Of a DNA stretch of 64,000 nt, positions 17,842 through 27,532 are shown in pieces. The stretch lies in the NCBI GenBank assembly GCA_016189905.1, contig JACPRP010000001.1, positions 62,001-126,000 of the forward strand. The letters are read 5' to 3'. Each line of letters opens with the position of its first letter. Within the stretch, counting starts at the first letter, position 1. This stretch comes from Chloroflexota bacterium. Lineage in GTDB: Bacteria; Chloroflexota; UBA6077; FW602-bin22; JACPRP01. Both the position numbers and the translations under genes were made by a program. The notes under the pieces were generated by a model. It was not told where the DNA came from. It saw only the letters and a program-made list of their open reading frames with translations, and did no database searches.

Positions 17842-18960
17842 CTAGGCGGAAAGCCGCTCCTTCGATTTGAGGAACTGTAGCACCCCGCTTCTGCTCAGGA
17901 GACCGATGATCCGGCCGCCGTCGACCACGGGCACCTGGGAGATTTCTCGCTCGCCCATTTCCTCCAGAGCCTGATCGGCGCGTTCCGACGGATGAATCGT
18001 CTTGATATTCTCGATGCCGGTCATCACCTCGGCGACAAATGTTTGCTCCCAGTCTTGCTGCGGCACCTCCCTGAGGCTGTCCAAGGTAACCATTCCTACG
18101 AGCCGCCGCCCGTGTACGACGGGGAAAGCCACCATATTGTATTTCGAGACGTAGCTTTCGACAAGCTCTTTCACTGAAAGGTATTCCTCAACCGTCGGAC
18201 AATCCGTGGTCATCACTTCTTTCACGGATACGTCCTTCAGTAGGCTGTAAGCCAACGAGTTTTGATAGCTGGATTCCGCCGCGTTTTGCAGAAACCAGCC
18301 GATGACGATGAGCCAGATCCCATTGAGCCAACTGCCAATGAGCGCCGCACCTACACCTGTCAGAATGAACAGATATCCGATAACACGGCCGGACGTCGAT
18401 GCGACGCGTGTGGCACGACGAAAATCATCGCTCAAACGCCAGAGCGTCGCTCGCAGGAGTCTTCCGCCATCCAGGGGGAGTCCAGGAATCACGTTGAACA
18501 GAGCGAGCATACCGTTGGTGGTGGCAAGATAAAACGATAGCGCCGCAATCTGTTCGCTGAACCCAGCGGAGAAGTACCAGGTCCCACCGAACAGCACAGC
18601 CAGACCCACGCTCGCAGCCGGCCCGGCCGCGGCGACAGCCAGCTCTGTTGTTGGCGAGTCAGCCTCTTTCCTGATATTGGCGACCCCACCTAGAATGAAA
18701 AGGGTAATGTCTCTGACCGGGATCCCCAGACGAATCGCTACCAGCGAATGCGCGAGCTCGTGCAGCAGCACTGAGGCAAAGAACAGCGTGGCTGTAGCTG
18801 TGCCAACCAGCCAGTAGGTTGTCTCGGACCAGTCAGGATGGTAATTAGGAAAATACATCTTGGCCAGGGTCACGAGGATTCCGCCGAATATCACAAACCA
18901 GCTATAATGAATGGCGATTACAATTCCGCATATTCTCCCTACGCGCCATGATCCCTTCAT
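17842..18960 (-). CDS. Site-2 protease family (M50) zinc metalloprotease with C-terminal CBS pair
   Basis: VLLHELAHSLVAIRLG (HExxH), NVIPGLPLDGGRLLRA, followed by two CBS modules (VKEVMTTDCPTVEEYLSV; VAEVMTGIENIKTIHPSERADQALEEM). Confidence 0.9.
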   Translation of the reverse strand: MKGSWRVGRICGIVIAIHYSWFVIFGGILVTLAKMYFPNYHPDWSETTYWLVGTATATLFFASVLLHELAHSLVAIRLGIPVRDITLFILGGVANIRKEADSPTTELAVAAAGPAASVGLAVLFGGTWYFSAGFSEQIAALSFYLATTNGMLALFNVIPGLPLDGGRLLRATLWRLSDDFRRATRVASTSGRVIGYLFILTGVGAALIGSWLNGIWLIVIGWFLQNAAESSYQNSLAYSLLKDVSVKEVMTTDCPTVEEYLSVKELVESYVSKYNMVAFPVVHGRRLVGMVTLDSLREVPQQDWEQTFVAEVMTGIENIKTIHPSERADQALEEMGEREISQVPVVDGGRIIGLLSRSGVLQFLKSKERLSA

Positions 18961-19063
18961 CGATGCCACTCCAGACTGTGTCACATCGATTAGCTGCAAG
19001 AACCGTGCCAGCAGGCTGGCTCTCAACCAGAACTTGATTATTTCAAGCTTTTCAAGCATAATA

Positions 19064-19092
19064 TTGACAATCGTGGCTGGCATCACTATTAT
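19064..19092 (+). promoter_or_regulatory. Putative cooS promoter
   Basis: TTGACA - 17 nt - TATTAT upstream of RBS AAGGAGG and ATG at 19135. Confidence 0.6.
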
Positions 19093-19134
19093 CAACACAT
19101 AGAGTGGCATCTGTTTCTGTTGAAGGAGGGGAAA

Positions 19135-21093
19135 ATGCCAAATAGCAAGACGTGGGACCCTATCGCTCAATCGATGATCGAGAAAGCCAACGAGCAAGGG
19201 TTCTCCACCGCGTTCAGCCGTGCTGAGGCGATGAAGCCTTGTCCGATAGGGAGGGGTGGTAGTTGCTGTTCGTTCTGCTTTATGGGGCCTTGCCGAATGG
19301 TCGGCAAGAATCGCGAGGAATTAGCAGGCATCTGTGGCGCGAGGCCGGCCACGATCGCCGCGCGGAATCTTGCGCGCTGGATAGCCGCGGGCGCGGCGTC
19401 GCACTCTGATCATGGCCGCGACATGGCCATCGCTCTGCGTGAGACGGCAAAGGGAAAGGCACAGGGCTACGAGATCAAGGACGTCAAGAAGCTCTATGCC
19501 ACGGCGAAGTACCTTGGCGTCAAGGTGGAGGACAGAACAAAAGAGGAGATAGCGATCGACGTTGCCAACGCAGCGCTCGAGGTTTGGAAAGGGCAAGAAG
19601 GAGAAATAGTTTGCCTCTCGAGGGCACCTAAGCGACGCCAGGAAATCTGGCGAAGTCTTGGCATCGCGCCTCGTGGTGTCGATAGAGAGATCGTCGAGAC
19701 CCTCCACCGCACAGGGATGGGCACCGATCAGGATCCCGAGCACATTCTGATGCACGCGCTGCGAGCCTCGATGACAGACGGTTGGGGCGGCTCGATGATC
19801 GCCACCGACATCGGCGATATCCTGTTCGGAACCCCCAAGCCCGTGCGGTCCAAGGTCAACCTTGGGGTGTTGAAAGAGGACGAGGTGAACATCGTCGTCC
19901 ACGGCCACGAGCCGCTGCTCTCTGAGATGATCGTGCTCGCCGCGAGCGATCCAGAGTCCATTGAATACGCGAAGTCCAAGGGGGCCAATGGCATCAACCT
20001 GGCAGGCATCTGCTGCACGGCCAACGAGGTCCTGATGCGCCAGGGAGTGCCTTCGGCAGGGAACTTCCTGAATCAGGAGCTGTCGATCCTCACGGGAGCT
20101 GTCGACGCGATGGTCGTGGACGTGCAGTGTGTGATGCAGGCGCTCCAGGGGTTGAGCACCAAGTTCCATACAAAGCTAATCACGACCTCGAAGAAGGCCA
20201 AGATAACCGGTGCCACGCACATTCAGTTTGACGAGCACAAGGCTCTGTCCATCGCCAAGCTGATCGTCAAAACGGCGATCGATAATTACCCCAACCGAGG
20301 TAAGAGTGAGATACCTGAGGGGCTCGACGATCTAGTCGCCGGGTTCTCGCACGAGTACATTAGCTATATGCTCGGTGGCATCTATCGGGCCTCTTTCAGA
20401 GCCCTTAACGACGCGATCATCGAGGGCCGCATCAAGGGCGTGGCCGGCATCGTCGGCTGCAACAACCCGAGAACGGTTCAAGATCAGGGACACAATTACC
20501 TGACCCGCGAGTTTATCAGCCGCGATGTGCTTGTCGTACAAACAGGCTGTGGCGCCATCGCCTCGGCCAAGGCTGGGCTCCTTACCCCCGAGGCGCTCCA
20601 GTACGCCGGGCCCGGCTTACGCGAGGTGTGCGAAGCGGTCGGCATCCCGCCGGTGATCCACCTCGGGTCCTGCGTGGACAACTCGCGGATTCTGACGATT
20701 GCCACGAACATGGTGACCGAGGGCGGCCTTGGAGACGACATAGCGGACCTACCGGCGGTGGGCATCGCCCCCGAATGGATGCACGAGAAGGCTCTATCCA
20801 TCGGCGCCTACTTCGTCGCCTCCGGCGTTTACGTGCTCTTCGGCGGCGGCGAATCGCCTGTGGGGGACAGCGCCGAGGTCACAGAGATCATCACCAAAGG
20901 ATGGGAGGAGAAGGTAGGAGGTAAGCTGGAGTTCGAGCCAGACTTCGACGAGATACTGCGGAAATCTATGGACCACATAGAGTTGAAGCGTAAGGCGCTC
21001 AAGCTCGGCAGTTGGGCTCCTGGCAAGTACACTCGAACCTACGTCACCCCTCAGGAACTGGCACGCAGAGGCCAGGCCGCGCTGGAGGAGTAA
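19135..21093 (+). CDS. cooS: Anaerobic Ni-carbon monoxide dehydrogenase catalytic subunit
   Basis: CPIGRGGSCCSFCFMGPCRM, VVHGHEPLLSEM, GICCTANEVLMRQG, GCNNPR, QTGCGAIASAKAG, GSCVDNSR. Confidence 0.93.
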   Translation: MPNSKTWDPIAQSMIEKANEQGFSTAFSRAEAMKPCPIGRGGSCCSFCFMGPCRMVGKNREELAGICGARPATIAARNLARWIAAGAASHSDHGRDMAIALRETAKGKAQGYEIKDVKKLYATAKYLGVKVEDRTKEEIAIDVANAALEVWKGQEGEIVCLSRAPKRRQEIWRSLGIAPRGVDREIVETLHRTGMGTDQDPEHILMHALRASMTDGWGGSMIATDIGDILFGTPKPVRSKVNLGVLKEDEVNIVVHGHEPLLSEMIVLAASDPESIEYAKSKGANGINLAGICCTANEVLMRQGVPSAGNFLNQELSILTGAVDAMVVDVQCVMQALQGLSTKFHTKLITTSKKAKITGATHIQFDEHKALSIAKLIVKTAIDNYPNRGKSEIPEGLDDLVAGFSHEYISYMLGGIYRASFRALNDAIIEGRIKGVAGIVGCNNPRTVQDQGHNYLTREFISRDVLVVQTGCGAIASAKAGLLTPEALQYAGPGLREVCEAVGIPPVIHLGSCVDNSRILTIATNMVTEGGLGDDIADLPAVGIAPEWMHEKALSIGAYFVASGVYVLFGGGESPVGDSAEVTEIITKGWEEKVGGKLEFEPDFDEILRKSMDHIELKRKALKLGSWAPGKYTRTYVTPQELARRGQAALEE

Positions 21094-21129
21094 TAACAGC
21101 GGGTTATCCTCGTTTTTGATCAGTCGGAC

Positions 21130-21166
21130 CCCCGTAGGGGCAGGCTTGAAACCTGCCCCTACGGGG
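21130..21166. repeat. Intergenic palindromic element (GTAGGGGCAGG...CCTGCCCCTAC type)
   Basis: CCCCGTAGGGGCAGG-cttgaaa-CCTGCCCCTACGGGG, perfect 15-bp stem. Confidence 0.8.
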
Positions 21167-21182
21167 ATGGTTGCCAGCTCAA

Positions 21183-21218
21183 TTCCAGTGTAGATTGCTG
21201 TTCCAGTGTAGATTGCTG
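21183..21218. repeat. Exact 18-bp tandem duplication
   Basis: TTCCAGTGTAGATTGCTG x2. Confidence 0.9.
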
Positions 21219-21237
21219 TAAGGATCGAGGAATAAGA

Positions 21238-21275
21238 AGAAAGCCCTGATGCGTCGCACGTATCGGGGCTTTATA
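21238..21275. terminator. Bidirectional-type terminator hairpin
   Basis: AAAGCCCtGAT..ATCgGGGCTTT with A/T flanks. Confidence 0.55.
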
Positions 21276-21295
21276 TTATATAATCAGAGTTAAAA

Positions 21296-21320
21296 CGACG
21301 CGGTCTGCGAGACCGCGTCG
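21296..21320 (-). terminator. Terminator of the DegT/epimerase operon
   Basis: CGACGCGGTC-tgcga-GACCGCGTCG perfect inverted repeat; TTTTAA follows on minus strand. Confidence 0.65.
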
Positions 21321-21363
21321 GTCTGGTCCCGAAGCCGCTCGCCCTTTATGGCGTGAAGCGTCA

Positions 21364-22479
21364 TCAATCAGTGCGTCCTATTCCCCCCTCGAACCCGCGA
21401 ATCACCTCGGCCACTCGCTCGACGCTTTCCAGTGGCAGCTCCGGGTACATCGGTAAGGATAGCACCTCTCGGGCGTGCCGCTCGGCAACCGGATAGGCGC
21501 CTGCACTGTAGCCGAGATCACGATAGGCCTCCTGCAGGTGGATAGGCACCGGATAATGAATGACCGTCCCAACCCCGCTGGCCTCCAGGTACCGCTGTAG
21601 CTCATCACGCCTCTGGCTACGAATCGCGTACAGATGGTACACGTGCCGCCCGTAACCCAGTTCTGTCGGGGTCCTCACGGATGTGTCAGCCAGCAACCGA
21701 TCGTATAAGGCCGCCCGCTCCCGACGGGCTTCATTCCACCCATCGAGATACCGCAGCTTGACCCGCAGAATCGCCGCCTGCATCTCGTCCAGTCGGCTGT
21801 TGAACCCTTTGATCGAGTGATAGTAGCGCACCTTTTGCCCATAGTTCCGCAGTAATTGAACCTTGCGCGCCACTTCCTCGTCATCGGTGACGACCATGCC
21901 TCCATCGCCATAGCCACCCAGGTTTTTACTGGGATAGAAGCTGAAGCAGCCCGCGTCTCCCAGCGCGCCCACCCGTCGTCCACGATACTCCGTTCCGTGC
22001 GCCTGGGCCGCGTCCTCGACCACACTGATGTTGCGCCGGCGCGCGATGTCCAGAATCGGACCCATATCCGCCGCCTGTCCGTACAGGTGCACCGGAACTA
22101 TCGCCCGGGTCTTGCTGGTGATCGCGGATTCAAGCCAGTTCGGATCCATGTTGCAGCTAGCAGGATCGATGTCGGCCAGCGACGGAATCGCTCCGGCGAA
22201 CGAGATGGCGGAAGCGGTCGGCACGGCAGTGTTGGGCACGGTGATCACTTCGTCGCCAGGCTGAACGCCGCACGCAAGCAGCGCCAGGTGCAGGGCTTCG
22301 GTCCCCGAGCCCACACCCACCGCGTACTTCGCACCACAGTAGTCCGCGAACTCCATCTCGAGTCGCTCCACGTTCTCACCGAGGACGAACCAGCCCCCCT
22401 CGAGAACCGTTTGAATGGCCTCATCTATCTCGCTCTTTATCGCGGCATACTGCGATTTCAACTCACCAAATGGGATCAT
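21364..22479 (-). CDS. DegT/DnrJ/EryC1/StrS family aminotransferase
   Basis: VGSGTEALHLALLACGVQPGDEVITVPNTAVPTASAI, EDAAQAHGTEYRGRRVGALGDAGCFSFYPSKNLGGYGDGG. Confidence 0.95.
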   Translation of the reverse strand: MIPFGELKSQYAAIKSEIDEAIQTVLEGGWFVLGENVERLEMEFADYCGAKYAVGVGSGTEALHLALLACGVQPGDEVITVPNTAVPTASAISFAGAIPSLADIDPASCNMDPNWLESAITSKTRAIVPVHLYGQAADMGPILDIARRRNISVVEDAAQAHGTEYRGRRVGALGDAGCFSFYPSKNLGGYGDGGMVVTDDEEVARKVQLLRNYGQKVRYYHSIKGFNSRLDEMQAAILRVKLRYLDGWNEARRERAALYDRLLADTSVRTPTELGYGRHVYHLYAIRSQRRDELQRYLEASGVGTVIHYPVPIHLQEAYRDLGYSAGAYPVAERHAREVLSLPMYPELPLESVERVAEVIRGFEGGIGRTD

Positions 22480-23474
22480 GTCCAGTATCGCTCCTTATTG
22501 GCCAGCAAATACTCCACGGTCCGACTCAGCCCCTCGCGCAAGCCCACCACCGGCTCCCATCCCAACGTCTCCTTGATCTTCTCGAACGAGCCGTAGTAGT
22601 CCCCAATGTCTATCCGCTTGCGGTCTTCCGGGAACGGAACGACCCGATAGCTGGCCTGAGGGCAGAGATCAATCAGCATCTCGACGAATTGGAGCAAGCT
22701 CACTATCTCTGGCCCCCCCAGGTTATAGACCTGTCCGTTCACGTCATCGCTAGACGCCGCCAATAGAAAAGCCAGCACAGCATCGTCGACGTATGTAAAA
22801 TCCCGACGCTGCTGGCCGGTGCCAAAGATCTTTATCTCCTCGCCGTCGATGGCCTGCCGAATCAACCAGCCCACGAACCCCTGCCGGTTGTGCTTCACCA
22901 GTTGGCGTGGGCCGTAGGTATTTGTGAGCCTCAGCGACGTCGCCTTTATGCCGTACACGTTGTTGTACACAATGTGGTACCACTCGCCGGCCATCTTGTT
23001 GATGCCGTTGACATCCGTGGGACGGAGCAGGTGACGCTCATCCACAGGCAGATATTCGGGGACGCCGTAGATCTGACGTGTGCTGGCAAAGACGACCTTG
23101 ACCGTGGGATTGTTGTTCCGACATGCCTCGAGGATCGAAAGCTGGCTGTGGCAGTTGATCTCCAGATCCGTGTAAGGATCCGCCATACTATCGATGTGAC
23201 TGACCTGGCCCGCGAGATTGAAAATGTAGTCCTGGCCCTGCACCAGATGGTTCATCGTCGAGCGGGTGCGAACGTCGGCAATGTTTATCCGCACCACGTC
23301 CTTGATGTCTTCGACGTTGGCCATGTTGCCGCCGTAGTCGGGAATAAGTGAGTCTACTAGCAGAACGTTCGCACCATATTCGACAAGATAGCGAGCCAGG
23401 TTGCTGCCAATGAATCCCAGCCCGCCGGTGACCATCACGTTCTTGTTTCGGAAGACGTTGCGCAAATCCACCAT
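22476..23474 (-). CDS. NAD-dependent epimerase/dehydratase (extended SDR)
   Basis: VMVTGGLGFIGSNLARYLVEYGANV; YNLGGPEIVSLL; 4-bp overlap with the DegT gene. Confidence 0.93.
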   Translation of the reverse strand: MVDLRNVFRNKNVMVTGGLGFIGSNLARYLVEYGANVLLVDSLIPDYGGNMANVEDIKDVVRINIADVRTRSTMNHLVQGQDYIFNLAGQVSHIDSMADPYTDLEINCHSQLSILEACRNNNPTVKVVFASTRQIYGVPEYLPVDERHLLRPTDVNGINKMAGEWYHIVYNNVYGIKATSLRLTNTYGPRQLVKHNRQGFVGWLIRQAIDGEEIKIFGTGQQRRDFTYVDDAVLAFLLAASSDDVNGQVYNLGGPEIVSLLQFVEMLIDLCPQASYRVVPFPEDRKRIDIGDYYGSFEKIKETLGWEPVVGLREGLSRTVEYLLANKERYWT

Positions 23475-23508
23475 GCTTTGCCTCGACTCCACCATGCTTT
23501 GCCTCGAC
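23468..23508. repeat. Tandem duplication (period 21 bp) over the epimerase start codon
   Basis: CCACCATGCTTTGCCTCGAC at 23468 and again at 23489. Confidence 0.85.
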
Positions 23509-23694
23509 AAGGAAAAGGAACTGTGTTGGTAGGGTAGCATAGGGGACCGCAGGTGTCAAGAAAACGGGCTGGCACCCGAAAAACGGGTAATCCGCTTCAA
23601 GAATGGCACGCAGTTTAACCGCAGAGAGCGCAAAGAGCGCAAAGAAATTAATGGGAGTCTTCACCCTTCTGCGGAACGGTGGCGAAAGATGATG

Positions 23695-23716
23695 AGGGCG
23701 GGATTGAAATCCGCCC
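23695..23716. repeat. Second GGGCGGATTTC-type palindrome
   Basis: GGGCGGGATTgaAATCCGCCC followed by CTAC; resembles the 21130 element. Confidence 0.6.
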
Positions 23717-23790
23717 CTACCTGGTTTAGACACCCGTGCAGGAATCAATAATAACAGCCAGTAACCGAGCTGTATTGGGTCGTGTCGGAA

Positions 23791-25842
23791 CTACTGCGTC
23801 AGGACCCCCGTGGCGTAGTCCACCCGTCCGTCAGACGCCACCACTTTGATAACGTAGTAGTAGGATCCGGGGCCCACCCCCTGGCCCGCGTTATCAGCTC
23901 CGTCCCAGACGAGTGTCACACGTCCCGCCGGGGCCGCGTCCGTGGTAATCGAACGCTTCAGCGCTGACTGGACCCTGTTCCATTCGTGGATATCGAGTTT
24001 CATGCTGCTCGCCGCAACCGGAATCGAGAACGTGAAAAATACGGCCGGATACTTCGGCTTCAGCTTGAACACGAGAGGCATAAAAAGCCTGAAATCGGGC
24101 GAAGGAGATGCTGGCGACGATGCCGCCTGCGGTGTGGACTGCAGTGTCGCGGCCGCCGTGCCAACCGAACGCACGTTCCAGGATAGGCCAGAGATGAGCG
24201 GGCCGGTGGACGGCGCCAGGCCCCGATACGTATAGATTGAGCGGTTTTCGTTCGCCATCGAGTTGAGGAACCCCAGATATGGCCTGTCGGAGTTGTCCAC
24301 CAGGCCCAGATTGCAGTTCTCGTTGCCCCATTTGTTGCCGTTCAGTGGGGGATCGACATAGTTCCACCAGAAATCCCCGACTATATATGGAGAATCGACG
24401 CTGGCGCGGCGATAGCTCGCGTAGAGCTGAGCGCGTTCCGCTTGCGTGCCGACGACAGCGCCGTTGGGAACGGTACACGGCATGCCGCTATCCGTTGCCC
24501 CGAAGCTGTATTCGGTCGCCAACAACGGCTTGTTACGGTATACAGTGCCGAATACGCCGTCCATTTCCGCCTTCATTTGATCGTAGGTCATGCTTTCCCA
24601 GATGTAATGATTGACGCTGACGACGTCGGCGTTTGCGGCGACAGAATCGAACAGCTCGGGCGGGTTGCCCGCGACGCTCGGCGGAACGACGAAGCGCGAG
24701 CCAAGATACATATGGTTAGGGTCCGCCGCCCGGATAGCGTCTCTTATCGTACTGAAGTACTTGTCGAAGATGGCACGCAGAAAGCGGCTCTTGTCGCCCG
24801 CCGCGTCCGGCGGCACGGTCGTAGCATTCGCCAACTCTTCGAACGACCCGTAGCCGCTCCCCCACGCCCGGTTCAATTCCTGGAAGTTGTTGTGATATCT
24901 TTCTCGCAGCTCTCTGATCCATTCTTGCTTCCCGTAAGCGGTTGAAGGGAGGGCGATGAAAACATCGGCCATGGTGTTCCCCGATTGCCACGGGCCCCCA
25001 GAGTGTCGTCCGTACCAGAACGGCAGCTCGTTATCGACGAGATACCCGATCAGCCATCGATCCGCGGCGTAGCCATAGTAGGCAATCTCGTCGGCGATGT
25101 AGTCTCTCACCTCCGTGCGGAACTCAGGATGAAAAACGTCGATAAAGTAGCGGCGATAATCTTTATCCCACTGGCTTTCTTCCCATAGCATAGGATAGTT
25201 ATCGCGATACTTTGGCTGCAGGCGTCCCCTCATGGGCTCCAAATTAGCCGTGTAAGGGATCTTGCCAAACAGGCTCTCTGCGGCGTATGGGCCGGCGGTG
25301 TTGTAGCCCCACGATTTCAGCCGATCGATCGCGTCGGTCGACCAGGCGGCCGAATTCATCGGATTGCCATATTTCGCGTACATCACCGATTTGTAGGGGT
25401 TGGTTCCCGACACCGATTCATACCCCCAGGGATTGACGTACGAGACCCCGGCCGAGTAAAAGGCATTGCCATCGGGATCGACCAGCCACCATTTCCCTGA
25501 TGGGTCCTGGGCCTTGGAGAAATAGCCGGTCCTCGCCTCCGGAGGAATTGGCACGCCCGGGTGGCCGCCGTACTTGCTGAGTGCGACCGTGGAGTCAGGA
25601 ACCACACCCAGCGTTTCGAGGGTTGAGGGTTGATGGTTGATAGTTGAAGTGAGCGCGGCTGAGGGTTCGAGATTCGCGCCCGTCCGAACGGGCGTTCCGC
25701 TTTGAGGGGCGGCGGATGCCTGCCGGATGCCCCATAGCAGGGCGCGGGAGAGGGTTGGTTCCAACAACAAGACACCGAGGCCAGCCGTGCAGATCGCAAG
25801 CACAAAGCCGATGAATGGTAGTCTGGTTCTCCTTCTCAGCAC
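23791..25842 (-). CDS. Secreted/anchored glycoside hydrolase-like protein (TIM barrel, agarase/GH42-like)
   Basis: N-terminal hydrophobic segment; GKWWLVDPDGNAFYSAGVSYVNPWG, YLVDNELPFW, LLATEYSFGATDSG. Confidence 0.6.
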   Translation of the reverse strand: MLRRRTRLPFIGFVLAICTAGLGVLLLEPTLSRALLWGIRQASAAPQSGTPVRTGANLEPSAALTSTINHQPSTLETLGVVPDSTVALSKYGGHPGVPIPPEARTGYFSKAQDPSGKWWLVDPDGNAFYSAGVSYVNPWGYESVSGTNPYKSVMYAKYGNPMNSAAWSTDAIDRLKSWGYNTAGPYAAESLFGKIPYTANLEPMRGRLQPKYRDNYPMLWEESQWDKDYRRYFIDVFHPEFRTEVRDYIADEIAYYGYAADRWLIGYLVDNELPFWYGRHSGGPWQSGNTMADVFIALPSTAYGKQEWIRELRERYHNNFQELNRAWGSGYGSFEELANATTVPPDAAGDKSRFLRAIFDKYFSTIRDAIRAADPNHMYLGSRFVVPPSVAGNPPELFDSVAANADVVSVNHYIWESMTYDQMKAEMDGVFGTVYRNKPLLATEYSFGATDSGMPCTVPNGAVVGTQAERAQLYASYRRASVDSPYIVGDFWWNYVDPPLNGNKWGNENCNLGLVDNSDRPYLGFLNSMANENRSIYTYRGLAPSTGPLISGLSWNVRSVGTAAATLQSTPQAASSPASPSPDFRLFMPLVFKLKPKYPAVFFTFSIPVAASSMKLDIHEWNRVQSALKRSITTDAAPAGRVTLVWDGADNAGQGVGPGSYYYVIKVVASDGRVDYATGVLTQ

Positions 25843-25956
25843 CGAATCACCTCATTACGTAGCCTAGCGTGTCCTCCCAGCCCAGGATGCCTATTATAGC
25901 ATATTGACTGCCAGCGTTGAATAGGCAAATAATCGCAAATTCTACCGAATCCTTAA

Positions 25957-26706
25957 TCAGTCATGATCATGCAGCCAGGCGGCAACCTGATATAGGCTCG
26001 CGGCAAGGAGAAAGCCCCCTAAAATATCACTCGGCCAGTGGTAGCCATAGAACAACGCACTGTAACTGACGAGCACGGCCATCGCGAACAAGATGCCGAG
26101 CGGCAGCCAGTAACTCAACAGATCGCGACGGCTCCTCAACCGGTGAATCTCGCCGGCTAGCAGGAGGGCAAGTAAGAGGCTCCGGGCAGCGTGGCCGCTA
26201 GGGAATGCGCCCCGGCTTTTGGGCGACGCTGAAGGTGTCGCCGGTGTGGTTGCGGCGGCGACAAACGTTTCGCGCACGACAGCATCAGCACGATCGAGCA
26301 CCGCGCTGATCGACTGCGCGGCAATCTCTCGATGCAGCGCATATGCGCTTCCAGGCACAGGCTGATCGACCGCCAGTTGTATGACCGCCTGCGTGCCTAC
26401 GGCGGCGAAAACGACTAGCGGGGAAAGGGCGGCGAGCACAGAGCGATATCGAAACCACATCAGCGCGGCGAGGACCAGCGCTATCACCGCGTTCACCTGG
26501 GCGAAGCCCAGGCGGAATACCCAGTTCAGCACCGGTTCGAGGGCCAGCGGTCGGAGGCCAGCGACAAGCTTCATCGTCGCCGCGTCCCCGTCGGCAAGAA
26601 GGCGCGCGTGAACCGCAACGGCCAGCCCGATGAATAGAAAGCTCCAGATGATCAGCCATCTCACGCGACGAGCAATGATCCCTTGCGACAACACACCCTC
26701 CGCCAC
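25957..26706 (-). CDS. PAP2 family phosphatase
   Basis: KSRGAFPSGHAARSLLLALLLAGE and SYSALFYGYHWPSDILGGFLLA; multiple hydrophobic helices. Confidence 0.88.
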   Translation of the reverse strand: MAEGVLSQGIIARRVRWLIIWSFLFIGLAVAVHARLLADGDAATMKLVAGLRPLALEPVLNWVFRLGFAQVNAVIALVLAALMWFRYRSVLAALSPLVVFAAVGTQAVIQLAVDQPVPGSAYALHREIAAQSISAVLDRADAVVRETFVAAATTPATPSASPKSRGAFPSGHAARSLLLALLLAGEIHRLRSRRDLLSYWLPLGILFAMAVLVSYSALFYGYHWPSDILGGFLLAASLYQVAAWLHDHD

Positions 26707-26712
26707 ATTTTG

Positions 26713-27480
26713 TCACCAAAGGATCCAGCTCTTCTTCCGTCGGGGAACCGTCGGTTCAGGAAGATCAGGGACCTCATCGTTGATAAGCGCCTCGGGGATG
26801 GATGTCACCATCGCCAGCGCCAGGTCCTCGCCAACGATCCGTCTCGCGTACTCGACTGCCTCCGAGAGAACAGGTGGCCTCGAACTGGCGGAGTGAGCAT
26901 CAGACGCGATGACGTGTGCGAGGTTGTGCTCGAGCATTACCTTTGCCGTGTTCTGGGCGCTCCGCCCGAAGACGCCGAGTATGCTGCCCGCCGTCACCTG
27001 AGTGAGAATTCCTCGTTCGACCATCCTCAGCAGAATCCCGATGTCTTCTTGAAACGCCTTACAGCGCTCAGGATGGGCGAGCAACGGCACATAGCCCTGT
27101 AGCTGAAGCTCATAGAGCACCTGTTCGGTATAACGCGGGAGTGAATGCGACACCAGCTCGACCAGAAGGTAGCGGCTGCCGTTGAGAGGAAAGACCATCC
27201 CGTTTTTGGCCAGCGCGGGCGTCATCGGCGTCAAGAGGACTTCAAGTCCTGGCAGCACGCGAAGCTCGACCCCGTGATCGCCGAGAGCTTGACGCAGATC
27301 TTCGACCCCGTCCCTCACCAGCTTCTGGGACAATTCAGTATCCCCCATACTGTTGTGCGGGGTGGCAACCACACACCTAACCCTATCCAGAAGGGCTCTT
27401 TCAGCCATAGCCAGGGCCTCGTCGATGCTTGATGCACCATCATCCAGACCGGGCAAGATGTGGACGTGAATATCGATCAT
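26713..27480 (-). CDS. CpsB/YwqE-type PHP protein-tyrosine phosphatase
   Basis: MIDIHVHILPGLDDGASSIDEALAMAERA, VATPHN, LAHPERCKAFQEDIG, ASDAHSASSRPP. Confidence 0.9.
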   Translation of the reverse strand: MIDIHVHILPGLDDGASSIDEALAMAERALLDRVRCVVATPHNSMGDTELSQKLVRDGVEDLRQALGDHGVELRVLPGLEVLLTPMTPALAKNGMVFPLNGSRYLLVELVSHSLPRYTEQVLYELQLQGYVPLLAHPERCKAFQEDIGILLRMVERGILTQVTAGSILGVFGRSAQNTAKVMLEHNLAHVIASDAHSASSRPPVLSEAVEYARRIVGEDLALAMVTSIPEALINDEVPDLPEPTVPRRKKSWILW

Positions 27481-27532
27481 TCGCTCATCTTGAGGCATTC
27501 ATGTTACCGCGTCTGCGGCCCTGACACGCCAA

